A stretch of 64,000 bases of DNA from Akkermansia muciniphila (lineage in GTDB: Bacteria > Verrucomicrobiota > Verrucomicrobiia > Verrucomicrobiales > Akkermansiaceae), in contig CAMDAD010000004.1 of NCBI GenBank assembly GCA_945888515.1, forward strand, positions 1-64,000, read 5' to 3'. A program made the translations under genes and the position numbers. The notes under the pieces were generated by a model. The model was not told the origin of the DNA. It searched no databases and worked only from the letters and a program-made list of their open reading frames with translations. Every line of letters starts with the position of its first letter. The first letter of the stretch is position 1. This document shows, piece after piece, positions 17,069 through 24,526 of the stretch.

Positions 17069-17356
17069 TTACCCTTTGCGTTGGAAATACTGCAGATGCA
17101 CTTGATTGTTCAGACGCAAGCGACTCTTGATCTTTTCCAAAGCAGTTGGTTCTGCGGAAAATGCGTAGTTGATGTAGTGCCCAGATTCCATGTGATTCGA
17201 ATTGTAAGCGAATTTGCGACGACCAAGATCCTGCACTTCACCGATGGTAGCGCCTTCCGCTTCCATTTCTTTCGAGACGACGCTTACGAGTTCTTCCACG
17301 CCGCCATCTGTTCCCTTGGTATTGAGAACAACGATTCCTTCATATTTCCTGCTCAT
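17069..17356 (-). CDS. rpsF: 30S ribosomal protein S6
   Basis: This is a 95-residue protein with the S6 pattern: KYEGIVVLNTKG at the start, then DLGRRKFAYNSNHMESGHYINYAF, and a C-terminal LNNQVHLQYF segment. It binds 16S rRNA next to S18 in the platform of the small subunit. ATG 17356 is used because the S6 beta strand starts straight after it. The start overlaps the end of pth by 17 bases, which suggests translational coupling. Confidence 0.93.
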   Translation of the reverse strand: MSRKYEGIVVLNTKGTDGGVEELVSVVSKEMEAEGATIGEVQDLGRRKFAYNSNHMESGHYINYAFSAEPTALEKIKSRLRLNNQVHLQYFQRKG

Positions 17357-17945
17357 GTGACTGATTGAGTGTTTGTTTGCCGATTGTGTTATAGAGATTT
17401 GCCGCGGTGGCAACGCCTCGGGAGAGGCAATCTTGTACAGCATTTGCCGCCATGGCAAGCATGTTTTGCAAAGTTTCTTGCTCGGCCTCGTGAAACTTTC
17501 CTAGGACGTGGCCGGTCATCGCTCCTTTTTCCGCCGCCCCGATGCCGATTTTGATGCGCGGAAAAACATCCGTGCCCAGATGCTCGATCATCGAGCGAAT
17601 GCCATTGTGTCCACCTGGGCTACCTTTTTCCCGCAATCGGATGCGTCCCAGATCCAATGCGACATCATCATAGACCACCAATACCTGCTCGGGTTGCCAT
17701 TTGTGAAAGCGTATGATTTTCCCTACGCTGCGACCACTGAGATTCATGAAAGTCAGCGGCTTCATGAGCAACGTTCCGTTCTCCGGTAGTTTGGCGATCG
17801 CACATTCCCAACGAGCTTGCGTTTCAAATGCCGTGTCTGCCATCTTAGCTAGGCGATCTAACACCATGAAGCCGACGTTGTGCCGCGTCGCTTCGTATTC
17901 ACGCCCTGGATTACCCAAGCCTACTACCACACGGATTTCACTCAC
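17340..17945 (-). CDS. pth: Peptidyl-tRNA hydrolase
   Basis: This is a 201-residue esterase that releases peptides from prematurely dropped peptidyl-tRNA. Key elements are visible: GLGNPGREYEATRHNVGF with Asn12 and the catalytic His22, MKPLTFMNLSG, the YDDVALDLG motif with the partner Asp, and GSPGGHNGIRSM. Length is typical. Its ATG overlaps the pssA stop by four bases, and its end overlaps rpsF by 17, so the three are translated from one message. Confidence 0.95.
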   Translation of the reverse strand: MSEIRVVVGLGNPGREYEATRHNVGFMVLDRLAKMADTAFETQARWECAIAKLPENGTLLMKPLTFMNLSGRSVGKIIRFHKWQPEQVLVVYDDVALDLGRIRLREKGSPGGHNGIRSMIEHLGTDVFPRIKIGIGAAEKGAMTGHVLGKFHEAEQETLQNMLAMAANAVQDCLSRGVATAANLYNTIGKQTLNQSHEQEI

Positions 17946-18778
17946 TGTGACGAATCGTTCTCGGGTTCCTCATCGTCATCCCACTCGATGTCTTTTTGCA
18001 ATCGTCTCGAAATCAATGGGCGCACGAGACCGTAAATCAAATACAAACTGAACAAAACTACGGGGCCTTCATAGCGGAAACGCACCAGCAAGACGATCAT
18101 CAACGCAATCGCCAACACTGTCCAGATTGAGCCCTTGGTGCTGAAATCGACTTTCTTAAAACTCGGGTATTTCACCTTGCTCATCATCAACAGCGAAATG
18201 CCAAACATCGAAGCCGCCAGCAAGTATTTCCATGCGCCGAGGTCTTTGTCGTTTTCCTCAAAATTAATGATGAGAATCGTGAGTGAGGCGATGAATCCCG
18301 CCGCCATCGGAATGGGGATTCCCGTGAAGTCGCCGTTGTCACCGGGCTTTGGTGGCATTACGGCGAGGCAATTGAAGCGAGCAAGTCGCATCGCACCACA
18401 AAGTAAATAAAGCAAGGCGATACCCCAACCCACATGGTTGGGCAGCGGAAATAGCACCGCCTTCGCCATCAACATCGCAGGCGCCATTCCAAAGGAAACA
18501 ATATCCGCAAGGGAATCGAACTCGCGCCCGAAGGGAGAATCTTGCCCCGTCATACGTGCCATGCGACCATCCAGCAGGTCAAATATGCACGAACCAAAAA
18601 TTAGCAAAATCGCAGTTTCATAATACTTTTTTGCTTCAATAAAATTATACGTGCCACTTTTCGAGGCCTCCATCACACCGTAAAAGACCGACAACACGGC
18701 GAGGAATCCGCAGCAGAGATTGCCCGCCGTCATCAGGTTAGGCAGAAGCGGGATCTTCAATTCGTCGTCGTTATTCAT
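17942..18778 (-). CDS. pssA: CDP-diacylglycerol-serine O-phosphatidyltransferase
   Basis: This is a 278-residue inner-membrane enzyme that makes phosphatidylserine, the precursor of phosphatidylethanolamine. The CDP-alcohol phosphotransferase motif is complete at about residues 71-95 (DGRMARMTGQ, then SPFGREFDSLAD). Eight or so membrane segments follow the usual plan, and FTGIPIPMAAG is typical of the PssA subgroup. The tail is very acidic (DDDEEPEND). ATG 18778 is chosen as the first with the family's short polar lead. It heads the operon leading to pth, rpsF and ssb and is divergent from the rhodanese-like gene. Confidence 0.88.
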   Translation of the reverse strand: MNNDDELKIPLLPNLMTAGNLCCGFLAVLSVFYGVMEASKSGTYNFIEAKKYYETAILLIFGSCIFDLLDGRMARMTGQDSPFGREFDSLADIVSFGMAPAMLMAKAVLFPLPNHVGWGIALLYLLCGAMRLARFNCLAVMPPKPGDNGDFTGIPIPMAAGFIASLTILIINFEENDKDLGAWKYLLAASMFGISLLMMSKVKYPSFKKVDFSTKGSIWTVLAIALMIVLLVRFRYEGPVVLFSLYLIYGLVRPLISRRLQKDIEWDDDEEPENDSSQ

Positions 18779-18861
18779 TGGCGACGCAAAGCATGGCATA
18801 CTATTTTACAGAGAAACAGTGGAAATTTTGCATTTCCCCGCTATGGTGGCGCGACTCACAC

Positions 18862-19404
18862 ATGAAAATCACGCCAGATACCAGCATGGGATGCATCATG
18901 GACGACCTGCCCGGCGCGCGCCGGGCCTTGTTCGCCCGCTATCATCTCGGCGGCTGTCAGTCCTGCGGGTTTTCCCCCAATGAGACGATCGCCTCGCTCT
19001 GCGCGCGCAATGGCGGAATCGATCCTCAGGAAATGATCGACCACTTACTCGCCGCACATGAGCACGACCTCGCCTTCCTTCTTTCTCCCGCGGAGGTGAA
19101 AAGACGTCTTGAGCAGTCTCCACACACGGTATTGATCGATTGCCGCACTCGTGAGGAGCACGAAGCCGTAGCCATTCCGCGCAGTGATTTGCTCACCCAA
19201 GAACTCCAGCAGCAACTCTTTGCCGCCAATCCCTTGCAGGACATTGTGCTGTATGACCACATCGGTAAAAATGTTCTCGATACTTGCGCGTGGTTTGTCG
19301 GACACGGTATGAAAAACACCCGCGCTCTCCAGGGAGGTATTGATGCCTGGTCCCGGGAAATCGATCCATCTCTCCCCCGTTACCAACTCGAAATTGAATC
19401 ATGA
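18862..19404 (+). CDS. Redox-disulfide / rhodanese-like fusion lacking the catalytic Cys
   Basis: This is a 180-residue protein. Residues 1-60 resemble the DUF1858 / hybrid-cluster-associated redox disulfide domain, with the pair GGCQSCGF and a following amphipathic helix. Residues about 80-175 form a rhodanese fold: VLIDCRTREEHE, then LQGGIDAWS near the end. In the active loop, where YCxxGxRS is expected, the protein reads YDHIGKN, so Asp replaces the sulfur-carrying Cys and sulfurtransferase activity is unlikely. Its TGA overlaps the ATG of the nitroreductase gene (ATGA), so the two products are probably made together. ATG 18862 is used because the N-terminal domain starts there. Confidence 0.75.
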   Translation: MKITPDTSMGCIMDDLPGARRALFARYHLGGCQSCGFSPNETIASLCARNGGIDPQEMIDHLLAAHEHDLAFLLSPAEVKRRLEQSPHTVLIDCRTREEHEAVAIPRSDLLTQELQQQLFAANPLQDIVLYDHIGKNVLDTCAWFVGHGMKNTRALQGGIDAWSREIDPSLPRYQLEIES

Positions 19405-20048
19405 AACACCTCACTCCCAACGACCTCACTGCTGCGCTGCAATGGCGCTATGCCACGAAAAGCTTCGATGCTACCAAAAAAATCGATACCTCGACGTTCG
19501 ATGCTCTGTTAGAGTCACTGCGCCTCAGTCCCTCCTCTTTCGGTTTGCAACCATGGAAGTTTATTGTGATTGAAAACTCCTCGGTCCGCGAGCAGTTGCG
19601 CGCGCAATCGTGGAATCAGCCGCAGGTCACCGATGCCTCTCACTTGGTCGTGCTCGCCGTGAAAGAACAAATCAGCCCCAGTGACATCAGCGATTGGATT
19701 AACTGCCTCGCCATCACCCAGCAAACTCCCATCGATCAGCTCGCCCCGCTGCAAGGCATGATTCAAGGATTCACCGGCGGCATGAGCGCGGATGACATGC
19801 TGCAATGGAACACGCGTCAGCTTTACATCGCTCTTGGCACCCTAATGACTTCGGCGGCCGTGATGGGCATCGATAGCTGCCCGCTCGAAGGCATATCTCC
19901 CGCAGCCTATGACCAAATCTTGCAACTGGAAGGCACGGGCTACCGCTCCAAAGTCGCCTGTGCGCTCGGCTATCGAAGTGAGCTCGACAAATACGCCACC
20001 GCTCCGAAAGCACGCTTTGCCTCAGAGCGAGTGCTCAGCCGTATCTAA
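19401..20048 (+). CDS. NfsB-like NAD(P)H nitroreductase family protein
   Basis: This is a 215-residue flavoprotein of the nitroreductase family. It resembles E. coli NfsB over its length: LQWRYATKSFDATKKI at the start (FMN phosphate-binding Arg and Ser), SPSSFGLQPWKFIVIE, and IDSCPLEGISPAAYD near the end. It should bind FMN and reduce nitro or quinone-type substrates with NAD(P)H; the physiological substrate is not known. It is translationally coupled to the upstream rhodanese-like gene through an ATGA overlap. Confidence 0.88.
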   Translation: MKHLTPNDLTAALQWRYATKSFDATKKIDTSTFDALLESLRLSPSSFGLQPWKFIVIENSSVREQLRAQSWNQPQVTDASHLVVLAVKEQISPSDISDWINCLAITQQTPIDQLAPLQGMIQGFTGGMSADDMLQWNTRQLYIALGTLMTSAAVMGIDSCPLEGISPAAYDQILQLEGTGYRSKVACALGYRSELDKYATAPKARFASERVLSRI

Positions 20049-20133
20049 GCGGTTGGTCATTTCAGTTGCATCGCTGACGATAGTGCGGTTCCGCGCGCGC
20101 GTCATTCCGATCTATCGGACGGCGTGATGCATG

Positions 20134-20162
20134 ACAGGGATTTTTTTGTCAAAAATCCCTGT
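20134..20162. other. Perfect 12-bp inverted repeat downstream of the nitroreductase gene
   Basis: ACAGGGATTTTT (20134-20145), a five-base loop TTGTC and AAAAATCCCTGT (20151-20162) form a perfect hairpin. A run of seven T residues begins ten bases later (20173-20179). It may be an atypical terminator for the rhodanese-nitroreductase pair, or a binding site or element upstream of the M15 peptidase gene. The remainder of 20049-20318 holds no gene that I can see. Confidence 0.6.
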
Positions 20163-20318
20163 AACTCGTTGGTTTTTTTCGATTCTTTCAAAATGCTGGA
20201 AAAAAATACTTGAGACAGGGGCAGAAACTGCTCTTTTGGGCATGACGACTATCCGGCTAGCTCACTCACGTCAGCGCTGCTATCATCTGCTGCTTTTACG
20301 CTTACACATTTCCTATTC

Positions 20319-20921
20319 ATGATCGATACATCTCCCTGCCTGAGCCGCCGCAAGGTCATCGGACTACTCAGCACCGCGAGTGCTGCTGTGGTTGCTGGCA
20401 GTTCTTCAGCGTCCGCTTTTCTCTTCCGCCGTCCCGCCGCTGCTGAGGTTGACATTGAACAACTACCCGAAGAATGGGTGGATCGGCAGGGGGGGAATCT
20501 TAACCATTACATCGACTTCATCGCTAACCTGAGCTTGCAGAAAATCACCCTACATCAGGTGGTGTCGGCGCACGCGAAACAACGCGGCGCTGTCTGGAAT
20601 TCCTTACCACCGCCATCGCTTTGGCGCCACATCGGCACTACGCTCAAAGTCGTCGACCGTATCGCCCGTGAGATTGACAAGCCACTGAAGGAAGTCGTGT
20701 CAGCCTACCGATCTCCTGCCTACAATGCCCGCTGCCCTGGCGCTAAAAGCTCCTCTTGGCATCAGAGCAACTGTGCGATGGACGTCACCTTCGCGACGGC
20801 GGCACCCGTGATCGCACGGACCATGCGATCCTACCGCAATCGAGGCCTGTTTCGCGGCGGTGTAGGCGGCTACTCCGCATTCACTCACATCGATACCCGC
20901 GGCACGAATGTGGACTGGTGA
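20319..20921 (+). CDS. Tat-exported M15-family (YcbK/DUF882-like) peptidase
   Basis: This is a 200-residue protein with a twin-arginine signal (Arg10-Arg11 in LSRRKVIGLL) followed by an Ala-rich hydrophobic stretch. The mature domain carries the M15A zinc-site pattern: SAYRSPAYNARCPGAKSSS, then His148 and Asp155 in WHQSNCAMD, and His190 in THIDTRG. Relatives cleave D-Ala-D-Ala or peptide bonds in peptidoglycan, or serve as YcbK-like envelope proteins. The Tat motif implies folding before export. The gene lies 96 bases upstream of the lptF/G-type gene. Confidence 0.82.
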   Translation: MIDTSPCLSRRKVIGLLSTASAAVVAGSSSASAFLFRRPAAAEVDIEQLPEEWVDRQGGNLNHYIDFIANLSLQKITLHQVVSAHAKQRGAVWNSLPPPSLWRHIGTTLKVVDRIAREIDKPLKEVVSAYRSPAYNARCPGAKSSSWHQSNCAMDVTFATAAPVIARTMRSYRNRGLFRGGVGGYSAFTHIDTRGTNVDW

Positions 20922-21017
20922 TGGGCCGGTAACTTTCTCAAACGCCTTTTTTTGTATTCCCAAGCTTGCTGACTCGACACGCGTTGATTCCTCTGCGCAT
21001 AGTTTCATTCAGCACCG

Positions 21018-22109
21018 ATGTTTCGCATATCCGATCGCTATCTTTTTTGGCAAATCCTGAAGGCGTCCACCTACGCTGTCGCAGCGCTGAGTCTGTTTTT
21101 GGTGATCGGTCAGATTTTCCAGGAGATTCGCCCGCTGATTGTCGAAAAGCGCGTGCCGCTTCTCCTGGTGGGAAAATTCATTCTCAACGTCTTCCCGATG
21201 TCGTTGATGTTCACAATCCCATGGGGCTTTATGGCAGCCATCATGTTGGTGTTTGGCAGGCTATCGCAGGAGCAGGAACTCAACGCACTACAACTCGCAG
21301 GTCTCAGCCTGCCGCGTATCGCCCTGCCAGTCTTCGTTTTCGGCGCCATGCTTTCCAGTCTCTGTCTCTGGGTCAATGTGGAGATTGTTCCGCGTGCCAA
21401 TGCCCGCATGGACAATATCGTCTATGAAGCGGTGGAGCGCGACCCAAAGTCGCTTATCAAGCCGGGAATGATCACCTCGCAATTGGACAACTTGCGTATT
21501 TTTGTGCAGGAAAAGGACGAAGAAAAACTGCACAGCTTGCACTTGTATCGACTGCCCGATCCCAAAAAGCAAGGGAGCGTGGGCGAGTATGTATATGCCG
21601 AAGACGCATCGCTGGGGGTCGATCAAGAAAAAAAACAAATCAAACTTACCCTAACCTCTGCCTACATCGAGAGCACAGACAAAAACGGCGAGCTCAATAT
21701 TTATGTCGCCTCGGCAGCTCCGTGGAAAGTTGATTTAACACGCAAAAAGAAACACCGCGCCAGCAGCATGACGGAGCGGGAAATCATGCAACTGTTAGAA
21801 AACCCTCTCGAGTCTTTTGATTCCAAGCAACGCACGAGATACCTTTCCAGTATCACACAACGTTATTCTTTTGCCATGGCAAGTTTGGCATTCGTTTTCA
21901 TCGCGGTTCCACTCAGCCTAGCGAAACGACGCAAGGACTCAACTTCGGGCATACTCTATGCGCTGCTTCTTGGTGCGGGGTATTTCATTTTTTCCCTGGT
22001 CGCGCAGAAATCCGATGATCCTGTTTCGGCCACACTTCTGCTATGGACGCCGAATGTGCTGTGCGTATTGATCGGCATCGTTTTATTCTATCGCGTGCGT
22101 TTCCACTAA
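21018..22109 (+). CDS. LptF/LptG (YjgP/YjgQ) family permease
   Basis: This is a 363-residue inner-membrane protein. Three membrane helices lie before residue 120 and three after residue 280; they enclose a periplasmic beta-jellyroll domain. Family features are the opening MFRISDRYLFWQILK, RLSQEQELNALQLAG in the cytoplasmic loop that couples to the ATPase LptB, and the C-terminal SFAMASLAFVFIAVPLSL. LptF and LptG extract lipopolysaccharide for transport to the outer membrane. Only one of the pair is in the window, and LptF cannot be told from LptG by eye. The SulP gene starts nine bases downstream. Confidence 0.85.
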   Translation: MFRISDRYLFWQILKASTYAVAALSLFLVIGQIFQEIRPLIVEKRVPLLLVGKFILNVFPMSLMFTIPWGFMAAIMLVFGRLSQEQELNALQLAGLSLPRIALPVFVFGAMLSSLCLWVNVEIVPRANARMDNIVYEAVERDPKSLIKPGMITSQLDNLRIFVQEKDEEKLHSLHLYRLPDPKKQGSVGEYVYAEDASLGVDQEKKQIKLTLTSAYIESTDKNGELNIYVASAAPWKVDLTRKKKHRASSMTEREIMQLLENPLESFDSKQRTRYLSSITQRYSFAMASLAFVFIAVPLSLAKRRKDSTSGILYALLLGAGYFIFSLVAQKSDDPVSATLLLWTPNVLCVLIGIVLFYRVRFH

Positions 22110-22118
22110 TCACAAAAG

Positions 22119-23984
22119 ATGACGTCCCGCCATCCAGTCCGACGTGTATTTCACGGGGTAAAATCGTTTTTCTACGGCGAGCACCTCTCGGCATTCCCAT
22201 GGGTGGGTCCGATGCAACGCTATGATGTTCCGAAATTCAAAGCAGATGTTCGAGCTTCCGTGAATGTCACGCTACTGGCAGTGCTTCAGGGAATTGCCTT
22301 TGCGGCCATCGCTGATCTACCCATCGTATACGGAATTATCGGCTCCATTGTCGCATCCATCGTGGCGCCGTTTTTCGCCGGCTCCCGCCACACCATCCTT
22401 GGCCCGACCAATGCGACGGCTTTCATGCTCTTTTCCTTTTTCGCCGCCTCACCCGAATTGCGCGCGCGTGAGATGGAACTGATTCCTCTGCTGGTGCTGA
22501 TGGTCGGTCTATTTTGCTTGATCGGAGCGATTCTCCGAGTGGCCGATTTACTGCAGTATATTTCCCGATCGGTGCTAGTCGGTTATGTGGCAGGCGCTTC
22601 GATTTTGATCCTGACCAATCAGAGCAAGCATGTGCTGGGTCTGACATTGGATGAGCAAAGAACTCGCACGTTTTTCGGTGGATTAAATCAGTTAGTCGAA
22701 AACCTTTCACTCACGCAATGGCAGCCACTACTCGCGGCGAGCACGACTTTTTTATGTTACATCCTGCTGATGAAAAAGCGTCCGCGATGGCCGAATTTCG
22801 CGATTATGCTCTTGGTTTCATCGGCCATCTGGGGTGCGCTGTCCTATCATGGCATCGGCTCTTTCGGTGGTCTGGAGCGTTTTCAGACATTTTCCCTCGT
22901 CGACCTAATGCCCAAAGGCCCCGATCTAAGCCGCAGCGGTATTTTTGATGACTTCAGCAGCCTCATCGGTCTTGCCTTCGCTCTCGCATTCCTCGCTTCC
23001 CTGGAAAATACCATCATGGCAAAAACACTGGCGGCTCGGACAGGAGAACTGGCCAAAGTCAACCAAGATATGTTCGCTGTGGGTATGGCAAACATTGCCT
23101 GCGCGCTCACCGGAGGCATGCCCGCTTCCGGGTCGTTGACAAGATCCGCTCTGAATGAATCATCGGGGTCACGCACTCGATTTTCTTCTCTTTACTCGGG
23201 GATCTTTACCTTAGCGATTTGTCTACTGATGGCATTGTCGCCGCAGTGGGGCCTGCCACTGATTGACTTTGTGCCAAAAGCCACACTGGCCGCGCTCATC
23301 ATCGGACAGGCCCTCACTTTGTTCAACCTGCCAAACATAAAGGTCTGCCTGCGCTCTACACCTGACGATGCCGCGGTCTTGATTGCCACGTTTGCCGCCT
23401 CTCTGATCGCTCCTCTGGATACGGCGATTTTTCTGGGTGTTGCCGTTTCGATTGCGCTCTTTTTGCGCCGTGCCAGTCGCCCGTATCTGGTCGAATACAA
23501 TGCTTCCGATAGTGGCGACCTGAGGGAGATTCGCGAGAAAACGAACCGAAACAATCCGTCGATCTCGCTGGTTCATGTCGAGGGCGATCTATTTTTCGGC
23601 GCGACCGAAATTTTCCGCTCTCAGATCCAGCGCATCACGGAAGATCCTTCGTTAAAAGTGATCATCCTCCGCCTGAAAAACGCTCGCCATCTCGATGCCA
23701 CATCTGTCATGGCAATGCAGGAATTGATTTACTTCGTGCGCTCGCAAAAACGCCACTTGATCATATCCGGTTGCCCTCGTTCCATCTATCGCGTCCTGAA
23801 AAGCTCGGGATTGCTCGCAGTGTTACAAGCGGATTGCGACGTCGCCGCTGGAGAATCGAATGTTTTCCCAGAAATACCGTCCAATCCGAACTTGTCCAAT
23901 CGCTGCGCCTTGAAACGCGCGCAGCAGCTACTGGGGACGAACAAAGCAGATTTGTTGATTTTCGTGGATCAGAAAAAAACTTGA
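22119..23984 (+). CDS. SulP family anion transporter with STAS domain
   Basis: This is a 621-residue protein. The membrane domain has about 12-14 helices and typical SulP features (GIAFAAIADLPIVYGIIGS near the start, and TGGMPASGSLTRSALN). A cytoplasmic STAS domain follows at about residues 480-575 (VHVEGDLFFGATEIFRSQI, then LRLKNARHLDATSVMAM). SulP proteins carry sulfate, bicarbonate or dicarboxylates, and the substrate cannot be told here. It starts nine bases after the LptF/G gene, so the two are probably one operon. A further putative anion transporter (UPF0324) is at 4426. Confidence 0.9.
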   Translation: MTSRHPVRRVFHGVKSFFYGEHLSAFPWVGPMQRYDVPKFKADVRASVNVTLLAVLQGIAFAAIADLPIVYGIIGSIVASIVAPFFAGSRHTILGPTNATAFMLFSFFAASPELRAREMELIPLLVLMVGLFCLIGAILRVADLLQYISRSVLVGYVAGASILILTNQSKHVLGLTLDEQRTRTFFGGLNQLVENLSLTQWQPLLAASTTFLCYILLMKKRPRWPNFAIMLLVSSAIWGALSYHGIGSFGGLERFQTFSLVDLMPKGPDLSRSGIFDDFSSLIGLAFALAFLASLENTIMAKTLAARTGELAKVNQDMFAVGMANIACALTGGMPASGSLTRSALNESSGSRTRFSSLYSGIFTLAICLLMALSPQWGLPLIDFVPKATLAALIIGQALTLFNLPNIKVCLRSTPDDAAVLIATFAASLIAPLDTAIFLGVAVSIALFLRRASRPYLVEYNASDSGDLREIREKTNRNNPSISLVHVEGDLFFGATEIFRSQIQRITEDPSLKVIILRLKNARHLDATSVMAMQELIYFVRSQKRHLIISGCPRSIYRVLKSSGLLAVLQADCDVAAGESNVFPEIPSNPNLSNRCALKRAQQLLGTNKADLLIFVDQKKT

Positions 23985-24022
23985 TGATTTTTCGCAACCA
24001 ATTCCACGGCGCGGGGTTGTTG

Positions 24023-24054
24023 ATGGTGGAAAAGCATTTTCTGCAATCCACCAT
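24023..24054 (+). promoter_or_regulatory. Hairpin just upstream of the EF-hand gene
   Basis: ATGGTGGA (24023-24030) and TCCACCAT (24047-24054) are perfectly complementary. The intervening 16 bases contain a GCA/TGC pair that can extend the stem. The hairpin ends 13 bases before the ATG at 24068, so it would sit at or next to the ribosome-binding region. A regulatory role is an inference. Confidence 0.45.
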
Positions 24055-24067
24055 ACAAAACAGCACT

Positions 24068-24409
24068 ATGAAAGCAATATACACTATCATGATCGCATCT
24101 GCCCTCGTTGCAGTAGCATCCGCGCAAGCTCCCGAAGGTCCCAAGCCAGAGCGCAAAGGTCCTCAAGGTGGACCGCCTGCCGAGATGATTGCGAAGTTCG
24201 ACAAGGATGGCGACGGCAAACTCAGCGATGAGGAGAAAAAAGCCATGATGGAAGAGCGCAAAAAACAAATGCTCACCAAGTTCGATAAAGACGGCGACGG
24301 CAAGCTCAGCGATGAGGAGAAAAAAGCCATGCGCGAGGCGATGGGCGGTCGTCCCGGTGGCCCAGGACGCCCCGGTGGTGCTGGCGCCCCCAAAAAGAAG
24401 GCTGAATAA
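24068..24409 (+). CDS. Secreted EF-hand protein with Gly/Pro-rich tail
   Basis: This is a 113-residue protein with a signal peptide (MKAIYTIMIASALVAVASAQ). It has two EF-hand loops of the form FDKDGDGKLSDEEKKAM, beginning near residues 43 and 71. Each has Asp at loop positions 1, 3 and 5 and Glu at 12, as calcium ligation requires. The two repeats are nearly identical and 28 residues apart. The tail is Gly/Pro/Arg-rich and ends in lysines. Calcium binding in the periplasm or outside is likely; no partner is evident. The longer open frame upstream is not used because the signal peptide fixes the start. A terminator follows directly. Confidence 0.8.
   Translation: MKAIYTIMIASALVAVASAQAPEGPKPERKGPQGGPPAEMIAKFDKDGDGKLSDEEKKAMMEERKKQMLTKFDKDGDGKLSDEEKKAMREAMGGRPGGPGRPGGAGAPKKKAE
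24194..24331 (+). repeat. Tandem EF-hand-coding repeat, 84-base period
   Basis: Two copies of a roughly 55-base unit begin at 24194 and 24278. They share long identical runs, including GGCGACGGCAA and CTCAGCGATGAGGAG, which points to a recent duplication inside the gene. Confidence 0.8.
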
Positions 24410-24435
24410 CTGAGGCCATCACCAATCATCCCCCT

Positions 24436-24478
24436 CGAACAACCCGGTCACAAGTCTGTGCCGGGTTGTTCGGTTTCT
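24436..24478 (+). terminator. Terminator after the EF-hand gene
   Basis: CGAACAACCCGG (24436-24447) and CCGGGTTGTTCG (24461-24472) form a perfect 12-bp stem with a 13-base loop, followed by GTTTCT. The T tract is short but the stem is very stable. It lies between the convergent EF-hand and giant-protein genes and could stop transcription from either side. Confidence 0.7.
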
Positions 24479-24526
24479 AGCATTGTCAGCGCAGTAAACA
24501 AATCGTGCAAAACAGCATCGGTTTTC

